A stretch of DNA of 19,552 nt from the NCBI GenBank assembly GCA_019416065.1, contig DXYB01000035.1, forward strand, positions 1 to 19,552. The letters are read 5' to 3'. Source of the DNA: Acidaminococcus sp. Its GTDB lineage: Bacteria > Bacillota > Negativicutes > Acidaminococcales > Acidaminococcaceae. The first letter of the stretch is position 1. Each line of letters begins with the position of its first letter. The notes under the pieces were generated by a model. It made no database searches, had not been told where the DNA came from, and saw only the letters and a program-made list of their open reading frames with translations. Below are positions 13,586-19,552 of this stretch, in pieces. The position numbers were made by a program, and so were the translations under genes.

Positions 13586-13936
13586 ATGGCTACACATGAG
13601 GAATTGGTTAAGACGGTAAAAGATTTGGTGGCGGCACACAGCACATACCCACCCTTGAAAGAATTGGCGCAACAATGGCTGGACGCCGAAGGGACGGCCG
13701 CTCAGGCCAATTTGACAGCCCTATTAAAAAATGCTTTGAAAGAAGACATCACCACCATTGATGCCCTTATTGCTCTCACCGAATCTGAAATGGGGGTAAA
13801 AATCTTTGGGGCAGATACTGCCAAAAAGATGGCGGAGCAGGCGCACAAAGTAAAAGATGCAGGGGGGAAATATTGTTTCTGCCCTGCCTGCACAGCCGGC
13901 GTAAAAATTCTGGAACTGCTAGGCGAAGCCGTCTAG
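13586..13936 (+). CDS. Small conserved protein with CxCPxC motif (often mislabelled Hsp90)
   Basis: A 116-residue soluble, mainly helical protein. Near the C-terminus KYCFCPACTAG holds C97, C99 and C102, a compact cluster that could bind zinc, an Fe-S cluster or another metal. I recall a family of this length in lactobacilli and Negativicutes annotated 'heat-shock protein Hsp90', but nothing here resembles the Hsp90 chaperone (no GHKL ATPase). Function is unknown. It has a strong ribosome site GAGGAGGAG and its own promoter, and ends in a shared terminator with fumC. Confidence 0.8.
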   Translation: MATHEELVKTVKDLVAAHSTYPPLKELAQQWLDAEGTAAQANLTALLKNALKEDITTIDALIALTESEMGVKIFGADTAKKMAEQAHKVKDAGGKYCFCPACTAGVKILELLGEAV

Positions 13937-13944
13937 CAAGAGCC

Positions 13945-13979
13945 AAAAATGCGGACCTTATTACGGTCCGCATTTTTTT
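13945..13979. terminator. Bidirectional terminator between the CxCPxC gene and fumC
   Basis: AAAAATGCGGACC (13945-13957) and GGTCCGCATTTTTTT (13965-13979) form a 13-bp stem with a 7-base loop. A- and T-tracts on either side let it serve the plus-strand gene and the convergent fumC, whose stop codon it touches. Confidence 0.88.
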
Positions 13980-15354
13980 ATACCATTTTTTCCGGCTGAA
14001 ATACCTTGTCAAATTCTTTTTCTTCCATAAAGCCTAGCTGGAGCACCGCTTCTTTCAGGGATTTATTTTCCCTAAAGGCCAGTTTAGCCGCAGCAGCGCA
14101 GTTATCGTACCCGATGTAGGGACTGAGTGCTGTGACCAGCATCAGGGAATTATGCAGGTTGTGATGCATTTTGTCCCGGTTAGCCTTGATGCCCTCCGCA
14201 CAATGGATACGGAAAGAGGTCATTACATCCCCTAATAACCGTACGCTCTGGAGAAAATTATAAATCGTAACCGGCAAAAAGACATTCAATTGGAAATTGC
14301 CCTGGCTGGCAGCAAAGCCAATGGCGGCATCGTTGCCCATAACCTGCACGGCCACCATGGTCACCGCCTCACACTGGGTGGGATTTACCTTTCCCGGCAT
14401 AATGGAAGATCCCGGTTCATTGGCGGGAATCGTAATTTCTCCCAAGCCATCCCTAGGACCAGAGGCCAGCCACCGCACATCGTTGGCAATTTTCATCAAA
14501 TTCGCAGCCAGGGCCTTTAAGGCGCCGTGAGCAAACACCAAGTCATCCAAGCTGGTAAGCGCATGAAATTTATTGGGGGCCGTGACAAAAGGAAATCCAG
14601 TATGCTGGGCAATACACTTTGCCACCGTTTTAGCAAAGTGTTTAGGAGCATTCAGGCCGGTTCCCACGGCGGTTCCGCCCAGCGCCAGTTCCAAAAGCCC
14701 TTTTTCCGCCAGTTTCAACTCTTTCTGGTTTTGTTCCAGCATGGTGCGCCACCCAGAGATTTCCTGGGAAAAGGCAATGGGGACCGCATCTTGAAGGTGC
14801 GTCCGGCCGGTAGTAACAATGCCTTTATTTTCTTTTTCCAGCTTCTTAAAAGTCGCCACCAATGTTTGCAAGCTGGGCAGCAGATGGGTTTCAATTTCCG
14901 CTACGGCCGCAATGTGCATGGCCGTGGGAAACGTATCATTGGAACTCTGGGACATATTTACGTGGTCATTGGGGTGCAGCAGCGTTTTTCCGGCGATTTC
15001 ATTGCCCCGGTGGGCAATCACCTCATTCACGTTCATATTGCTTTGGGTGCCGCTGCCCGTCTGCCAGACGGCTAAAGGAAAATTGCCGCCCAGTTTCTCT
15101 GCCAGAATTTCATCGCACACCTGTCCGATAATCTGGCAGCGCGTTGCGTCCAGTTTTCCCAGCTGCGCATTGGCCTCCGCAGCACTTTTTTTCAAATAGG
15201 CAAAGGCCCGGATGACTTCAACTGGGATTTTTTCTTCCCCGATTTTAAAATTTTCAAAGCTGCGCTGGGTTTGCGCCCCCCAATAGTGATCTGCCGGGAC
15301 TTTGATCTCTCCCATAGAATCTTTTTCCACTCGCCATTGCTTCTTTGTTGCCAT
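13978..15354 (-). CDS. fumC: Class II fumarate hydratase
   Basis: A 458-residue cytosolic, cofactor-free fumarase interconverting fumarate and L-malate. Visible signatures: GSGTQSNMNVNE (100-111), HPNDHVN (127-133), SQSSND (135-140), TGRTHLQDA (182-190) with catalytic H186, and the superfamily loop GSSIMPGKVNP (315-325) with catalytic S317. Length matches E. coli FumC. Start ATG 15354 is preferred because AGGGAG lies 8 bases upstream and the encoded MATKKQWRVEKDSMGEI begins like the family; a frame open further upstream has no ribosome site. It follows the malolactic-type gene by 155 bp on the same strand and has its own possible promoter. Together they link fumarate, malate and lactate or pyruvate. 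Confidence 0.95.
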   Translation of the reverse strand: MATKKQWRVEKDSMGEIKVPADHYWGAQTQRSFENFKIGEEKIPVEVIRAFAYLKKSAAEANAQLGKLDATRCQIIGQVCDEILAEKLGGNFPLAVWQTGSGTQSNMNVNEVIAHRGNEIAGKTLLHPNDHVNMSQSSNDTFPTAMHIAAVAEIETHLLPSLQTLVATFKKLEKENKGIVTTGRTHLQDAVPIAFSQEISGWRTMLEQNQKELKLAEKGLLELALGGTAVGTGLNAPKHFAKTVAKCIAQHTGFPFVTAPNKFHALTSLDDLVFAHGALKALAANLMKIANDVRWLASGPRDGLGEITIPANEPGSSIMPGKVNPTQCEAVTMVAVQVMGNDAAIGFAASQGNFQLNVFLPVTIYNFLQSVRLLGDVMTSFRIHCAEGIKANRDKMHHNLHNSLMLVTALSPYIGYDNCAAAAKLAFRENKSLKEAVLQLGFMEEKEFDKVFQPEKMV

Positions 15355-15384
15355 CCCATCCGCTCCCTTTCGTTTTGCGTGTGG

Positions 15385-15446
15385 ACCAAGCTTGGTAAGC
15401 CGAATCCTATACAAGTACCATTATATCCTATTTTATCTGGTAGCAA
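15385..15446 (-). promoter_or_regulatory. Possible fumC promoter with downstream palindrome
   Basis: A perfect TATAAT lies at 15420-15425 on the minus strand. The -35 is weak: TTGCTA at 15441-15446 is only 15 bp away. In the leader a perfect 12-bp palindrome ACCAAGCTTGGT (15385-15396) could be an operator. No terminator is obvious after the upstream gene, so fumC may also be transcribed from the mle promoter. Confidence 0.45.
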
Positions 15447-15509
15447 CATGCTCTTTCCATTTAAGAGGGGACTTTTTGTCGGGGAAAACATTACACAGGT
15501 ACCGCTGTT

Positions 15510-17135
15510 TCAGTAATTTGCCTTCCACTGGTTTGCTTTTACCAGGGTACGGGGATCCTGGAACGATTGCCGGTTCAGATTTTCTCTGCCGGCTTCCCGG
15601 GCCACTGCAGCCGCTACGGTTTCGGAAAAATCCCGCAGCCGAGAAACCGGCGGCAGCACAGCGGCACCGCTCTGGGTAGGATCCACTAGCCCTCCCAGGG
15701 AATGGGCAGCCGCAGAAATCATTCCATCAGTCAGGAGACGGGCCCTGCTGGCAATGACGCCCAGCCCTAGTCCCGGGTAGATCAAGGCATTATTGGCCTG
15801 GCCAATGGCATAGGAAACGCCCTTATATTCCACCGGATCAGAAGGGATTCCTGTTGCCACCAGAGCCCGGCCTTCTGTCCAGCGGATCAGGTCAGCAGCA
15901 CTAGCTTCTGCCAGTTCCGTAGGATTGCTCAAGGGAAAAATCATGGGCCGGCTGCAATGCGCTGCCATATCTTTAACAATGGCCTCTGTAAAAGTACCGG
16001 CGCAGGTGGACGTCCCCACCAGGATGGTAGGATGGATAGCCGCTACAGCCTTTGCCAGGGTAGTCAAATCTTCTCCCGAGACAAATTCTTCCCGCTGCCG
16101 GGCAAACGGCCGCTGTTCCGGAGTTAGATCGGTCATATCCTCAAACAGCAGGCCCTGTTTATCCACCAGGTAGAACCGTTTGCGGGCTTCCTGAAGGGAA
16201 AGGCCCTGTTCCACCATTTCCCCGCAGATCCGGTTGACAATACCACAGCCTGCTGTGCCGGCTCCGAAACACAAATATTTCTGATCACAGAGCTTTTCGC
16301 CGGAAATGGCCAGGCCTCCCAGGATACCCGCCAAGGTGATGATGCCGGTGCCTTCAATATCATCATTGAATACAGGATATTGATTTTTGTATCTGTCCAG
16401 CAAAAGAGCGGCGTGCTCCCGGCCAAAATCTTCAAAATGAAGATACAGCCCCGGGAAAAGTCTTTCAGCGGTTTCCACAAACTGGTCCACAAACGCTAGG
16501 TATTTTTCCCCTTCTATCCGCTTGTGATGTTCCCCCAGGTACAGGGGATCTTCCAGCAAACGCTGCCGGTTGGTCCCGGCATCCAGCACCACTGGCAGTA
16601 CCTGGGAAGGATTGATGCCCGCCGCCGCTGTGTAAACCATCAGTTTGCCGGTAGAAATGCTGACCCCGTTGGTGCCCCAATCCCCGATGCCCAAAATGGC
16701 TTCCCCGTCGGTGACCACAATGAGCCGAATAGTTCTCCCCTCTGCCCCATTGACCAAAGCTTGTTCCATCTGATCCTGCCGGTCAATGGACAGGAATACT
16801 GCATTTTGAGGGGTAACGAAAAATTCGCTGTAGTTCCGGATGCTTTCCGCGATGCCCGGATCATATACAATGGGCATGAATTCTTGTACATGCTGTTGAA
16901 ACAGCGCGTAAAACAGGGTCCGGTTCCGACTGAACAGGTTCATGAGATAGTGGCGTTTGGCGCTGACGGTTTCCCTGGACCGGACGTTGCCATAGGCTTG
17001 TGCTATCTGTTCCTCTAGTGTCTGGATGGCCGGAGGGAGGATGCCTTCCAGACCGTATCTTTTCCTTTCTTCTTCCGTAAACGCCGTTCCTTTATTTAAA
17101 AATGGATCATTGATCCGTTCATACCCTTTTTTCAT
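15510..17135 (-). CDS. mleA: Malolactic enzyme / NAD-dependent malic enzyme family
   Basis: A 541-residue cytosolic enzyme. Malic-enzyme catalytic residues are present: Y91 in MPIVYDP, K164 in TGKLMVYT, metal ligands E235-D236 in HFEDF and D259 in FNDDIEGTG, and NAD-binding GAGTAGCGI (291-299). Details remembered from lactic-acid-bacterial malolactic enzymes match throughout: start NDPFLNKGTAFTEEER, GIGDWGTNGV (149-158), HHKR (203-206), DLTPEQRPFAR, YAIGQANNALIYPGLG and the ~541-residue length. Malolactic enzyme converts L-malate to L-lactate and CO2 with NAD and Mn; the malic enzyme alternative gives pyruvate and NADH. Sequence alone cannot fully separate them. The divergent LysR regulator (as mleR in Lactococcus) supports the malolactic reading. 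Confidence 0.8.
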   Translation of the reverse strand: MKKGYERINDPFLNKGTAFTEEERKRYGLEGILPPAIQTLEEQIAQAYGNVRSRETVSAKRHYLMNLFSRNRTLFYALFQQHVQEFMPIVYDPGIAESIRNYSEFFVTPQNAVFLSIDRQDQMEQALVNGAEGRTIRLIVVTDGEAILGIGDWGTNGVSISTGKLMVYTAAAGINPSQVLPVVLDAGTNRQRLLEDPLYLGEHHKRIEGEKYLAFVDQFVETAERLFPGLYLHFEDFGREHAALLLDRYKNQYPVFNDDIEGTGIITLAGILGGLAISGEKLCDQKYLCFGAGTAGCGIVNRICGEMVEQGLSLQEARKRFYLVDKQGLLFEDMTDLTPEQRPFARQREEFVSGEDLTTLAKAVAAIHPTILVGTSTCAGTFTEAIVKDMAAHCSRPMIFPLSNPTELAEASAADLIRWTEGRALVATGIPSDPVEYKGVSYAIGQANNALIYPGLGLGVIASRARLLTDGMISAAAHSLGGLVDPTQSGAAVLPPVSRLRDFSETVAAAVAREAGRENLNRQSFQDPRTLVKANQWKANY

Positions 17136-17169
17136 TGCTATCGCACCCTTTCTTTTTCCTGCTGTCCTT

Positions 17170-17224
17170 GTTATACTCTATTAAAATCACTTTGTGAAAT
17201 ACCAATCCGTTGGGTTACCTAACC
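17170..17224 (-). promoter_or_regulatory. mleA promoter and LysR-type regulator site
   Basis: On the minus strand TTCACA (17193-17198), 17 bp, TATAAC (17170-17175). Upstream, centred near -55, is GGTTACCTAACC (17213-17224), a 5-bp-arm palindrome where a LysR activator would bind; TCACTTTGTGA (17188-17198) overlaps the -35 and could be a second half-site. The position between divergent regulator and target is classical for LysR systems. Confidence 0.55.
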
Positions 17225-17248
17225 AAAAGTTATAGAAAGGTGGAATCT

Positions 17249-18109
17249 ATGCGTCTCAGTCTCATTCCTACTTTTGCCGCAGTCTGCCGCTGGGGCGCCT
17301 TTTCCCAAGCTGCGGAAAAACTGCATATTTCCCAGCCTGCGGTCTCCAAGGCTATCAAAGAATTGGAACGTGATTGCGGGGTGGCCCTGTTTGAGCGACA
17401 ACACAGCGCCATCTCGTTGACCCCTGAGGGACAGAAACTGTGGGAAGGTTGCCAGCGCTGGCTAAAGGAAGGCGAAGAGCTGGAAAAACTAGGCGCCTCC
17501 CTTAAAACAGGACGACAGATCTTGCGGATCGGAGTAGTTCCCATGTGTGGCAACACCATTTTTCCCCATCTTCATAGAAAATTTCTGGAAACCCATCCCC
17601 ACTTCCAGATCCGTACCGTGGAAGACACCGCCAGTGTGCTGTACGGCCTACTGGACCGGCAGGAACTGGACCTGATTCTCTGTGTCACTAATCATTTGCC
17701 TCTATCTCCGTACCACTACAAGATCATCAAAAAAAGCCGTCTAGAGCTTTTTACTGCCCCGGACGGCCCCCTGGCCCAGAAATCCACTATCACTTTTAAG
17801 GAACTGGCCGGCGTGCCACTGGTGCTGTTTCCAGACGGATTCGGTCAAACCCAGTACATCCAGCGGCTTTTTGCCCATGCCCGGATAGAGCCCCAGATCC
17901 TTCATCAGACCAGCCAGGTATTCACCATTTTGTCCTATATCCGTTCCGGAGCTGCCGTGGGCTTTCTTTCCGAAGAATTTGCCCACACAGAAAAAGATCT
18001 GGCTGCCATCCCCATTGAAGGAATACCGGCAGCCAGTATTAATCTGGTATGGCTCCAGGATACCCGGACCCATCCGGGTATTGAAGAATTTGTAAGGACC
18101 ATTTCCTGA
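17249..18109 (+). CDS. mleR: LysR-family transcriptional regulator, MleR-like
   Basis: A 286-residue LysR regulator. The N-terminal winged helix-turn-helix is clear (about 12-60: GAFSQAAEKLHISQPAVSKA), followed by the linker helix and a periplasmic-binding-fold effector domain (about 88-286). It is divergent from the malolactic-type gene with 113 bp between coding regions, so it probably activates that gene, with L-malate or another dicarboxylate as coinducer; that role is inference by analogy with lactococcal mleR. ATG 17249 has AGGTGG 5 bases upstream; the frame continues back to a TTG at 17210, but that start would overlap the operator-like palindrome and lacks a ribosome site. Confidence 0.85.
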   Translation: MRLSLIPTFAAVCRWGAFSQAAEKLHISQPAVSKAIKELERDCGVALFERQHSAISLTPEGQKLWEGCQRWLKEGEELEKLGASLKTGRQILRIGVVPMCGNTIFPHLHRKFLETHPHFQIRTVEDTASVLYGLLDRQELDLILCVTNHLPLSPYHYKIIKKSRLELFTAPDGPLAQKSTITFKELAGVPLVLFPDGFGQTQYIQRLFAHARIEPQILHQTSQVFTILSYIRSGAAVGFLSEEFAHTEKDLAAIPIEGIPAASINLVWLQDTRTHPGIEEFVRTIS

Positions 18110-18142
18110 GCAGTTGGAAAGACACCCCAAGGATATTCCGCC

Positions 18143-18203
18143 AAAAGTAAGGAAATTCCCCAGATAAAAGTGGGGAATTTCCTTACTTTTATCTGGGGAA
18201 TTT
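18143..18203. terminator. Nested alternative hairpins between convergent LysR and TRAP genes
   Basis: Two perfect inverted repeats share a segment. Repeat 1: AAAAGTAAGGAAATTCCCC (18143-18161) with its complement (18172-18190), 10-base loop. Repeat 2: AAATTCCCCAGATAAAAG (18153-18170) with its complement (18186-18203), 15-base loop. They cannot form together. Repeat 1 ends in CTTTT and repeat 2 in GGAATTTT, so both strands could be terminated. Confidence 0.7.
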
Positions 18204-18228
18204 TGCTTGATAGGAAATATTCTGCCTG

Positions 18229-19552
18229 CTAGGTATGTACTGCTGCTTTTTTCCGTTGGTAGAAATAGAGCACTGCCAGCACCACAGCACCCATAATATC
18301 GCTCTGGATGCCTGGAATGAGTAGCAACAAAGAACCAGCTAATGCAAAACAACGCAGCAAGGCATTAACTTTAGCATATAGGTATCCTTCTGCCGCTACG
18401 GCTAGCAAGAATACGCCTAAAGCCGCTGTAAAGGCTGTCAGTATCCCTTCTCCCAACGTGGTATTGATGAGCATTAGCTGAGGAGATAGTACAAAAATAT
18501 AAGGGATAATAAAGCCAGCTATTGCCAGTTTCACACTAGTCCAGCCGGTTTTCATCGGATCTCCACCGGATACGCCCGCTGCCGCAAAAGCGGCCAGTGC
18601 CACAGGGGGCGTCAGATTAGCAAACATGGCAAAATAGAAACTGAACATATGGGCCGCTGCATTGGGAATTCCCAATTTAAAGAGAGCCGGCGCCGCTATA
18701 GAAGATGTGATGATATAGGAAGGAATAGAAGGTAGTCCCATCCCCAGGATCATGCAGGTAATCATGGTAAATACCAGGGTAAATAAAATACTGGTATGTC
18801 CCAGGCTGATAATGGTATTGGCCATGGTTAGACCAAATCCAGTCTTGCTGGATACCCCCACTACAATTCCTACGCAGGCGCAGGCGATGGCCACGCTAAC
18901 GGTCTGCTTAGCGCCTTCTGCTAGAGCATCCACCACAGCTTTTGGCTGCATGCGGGTTGTTTTCTTGAAAGCGGCCACTACCAAGGTTACGCCAATGGTT
19001 AATACCGCAGCATAAATCACCGTAGACCCAGAGAAAAACAACATATACAGTAAAAAGATGATGGGAATAATCAGGTGCCCCTGCGCCCGTAAGACTTCCA
19101 TAGCTCTAGGCAGTTTTTCCCGGGGAATCCCCACCAGCCCGTCTTTAGAAGCCCGTAATTGCACCTGGATCAAGATTCCCATATAATACAGCAGTGCCGG
19201 TATGGCGGCCCATACAATAATCTCAGAATATTTTACACCTAAAATTTCCGCCATAATAAAGGCTGCGGCGCCCATAATGGGAGGTAACAACTGTCCACCG
19301 ACAGAAGCTGCTGCTGATACAGCCCCGGCAAATTCTGCAGTATAGCCGGTCTTTTTCATTAACGGAATGGTAAAGGAGCCAGTCGTCACCACGTTGGCCA
19401 CGGCAGATCCGTTAATAGATCCTAAAAGCCCAGCCGCTACTACCGATACTTTGGCTGGACCGCCTTTGGTATGTCCTGCAATGGCTAGGGAAATATCGGT
19501 TCTATAATAAATGTTGGGGTCTTGTGGACGTTTACCTGTAAACGCTAATATA
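18229..19552 (-). CDS. TRAP transporter fused permease, partial (5' end outside window)
   Basis: The C-terminal ~440 residues of a TRAP large permease (DctM-type, fused 4TM-12TM class used with TAXI binding proteins). The frame stays open to the right edge: before the internal GTG near 19401 it encodes GKRPQDPNIYYRTDISLAIA and then GGPAKVSVVAAGLLGSINGS, a family signature, so 19401 is not the start. Other marks are GQLLPPIMGAAAFIMAEILG, GMGLPSIPSYIITSSIAAPAL and NLTPPVALAAFAAAGVSGGD. At least ten membrane segments are visible. It takes up organic acids or amino acids with a Na+ gradient and a periplasmic binding protein, whose gene is probably upstream beyond the edge. Substrate not determinable here. 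Confidence 0.9.
   Translation of the reverse strand, partial: ILAFTGKRPQDPNIYYRTDISLAIAGHTKGGPAKVSVVAAGLLGSINGSAVANVVTTGSFTIPLMKKTGYTAEFAGAVSAAASVGGQLLPPIMGAAAFIMAEILGVKYSEIIVWAAIPALLYYMGILIQVQLRASKDGLVGIPREKLPRAMEVLRAQGHLIIPIIFLLYMLFFSGSTVIYAAVLTIGVTLVVAAFKKTTRMQPKAVVDALAEGAKQTVSVAIACACVGIVVGVSSKTGFGLTMANTIISLGHTSILFTLVFTMITCMILGMGLPSIPSYIITSSIAAPALFKLGIPNAAAHMFSFYFAMFANLTPPVALAAFAAAGVSGGDPMKTGWTSVKLAIAGFIIPYIFVLSPQLMLINTTLGEGILTAFTAALGVFLLAVAAEGYLYAKVNALLRCFALAGSLLLLIPGIQSDIMGAVVLAVLYFYQRKKAAVHT

Noticed and set aside
15355..15414. Longer N-terminus for fumarase from an upstream frame start
   Set aside because: The extra residues are unlike FumC, and the AGGGAG site fits ATG 15354.
17210..17248. 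Longer N-terminus for the LysR regulator from TTG 17210
   Set aside because: There is no ribosome site, and LysR proteins normally begin 3-8 residues before the first helix, matching ATG 17249.

Overview
The window reads as chromosomal DNA of an anaerobic Firmicute with a diderm-type gene stock, most likely a Negativicute close to Acidaminococcus. This is inferred from roughly 50% GC, the mix of families (malolactic-type enzyme, fumarase C, fused TRAP permease, DUF4143 ATPase, a small 'Hsp90-labelled' CxCPxC protein) and strong Gram-positive-like Shine-Dalgarno sites. No rRNA, tRNA, CRISPR array or complete mobile element is visible. Most genes lie on the minus strand; the exceptions are pepT, the small CxCPxC protein gene and the LysR regulator.

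Layout from left to right. Bases 1-48 look like the end of an ISL3-type insertion sequence, abutting the terminator of a metal P1B-type ATPase gene (93-2237). The ATPase lies downstream of a gene for a ~100-residue Gly-zipper/Ala-rich protein (2275-2580). The pair, with an FSC instead of a CPC metal motif and an N-terminal K-x8-GR, recalls the P1B-6 ATPase/partner pairs of ferrosome (iron organelle) loci. Its promoter carries a perfect 7-bp-arm palindrome between -35 and -10 and is followed by a long leader with a possible 33-codon ORF. Next come an orphan RelB/DinJ-type antitoxin with its own consensus promoter and an AAA+DUF4143 ATPase. Peptidase T (plus strand) then converges on tex.

From 8238 to 11184 is a tightly coupled four-gene ECF transporter operon (S component, two ATPases, EcfT). 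The S component resembles the TrpP tryptophan-transporter family. A small heat-shock protein gene follows, with a CIRCE element overlapping its promoter. Then come two adjacent genes for cysteine-peptidase-fold (C39-like) proteins, one exported and one apparently cytosolic, diverging from the CxCPxC protein gene.

The right end is a C4-dicarboxylate block: fumarase C and a malolactic/NAD-malic enzyme on the minus strand, and a divergent MleR-like LysR regulator. Together these could take fumarate to malate to lactate plus CO2. The regulator converges on a fused TRAP permease gene that runs off the window; between them is a striking set of nested, mutually exclusive hairpins.

Several starts were set by Shine-Dalgarno position rather than the longest frame: pepT 4710, ecfA1 10622, ecfA2 9766, S component 11184, hsp20 11803, fumC 15354, LysR 17249.
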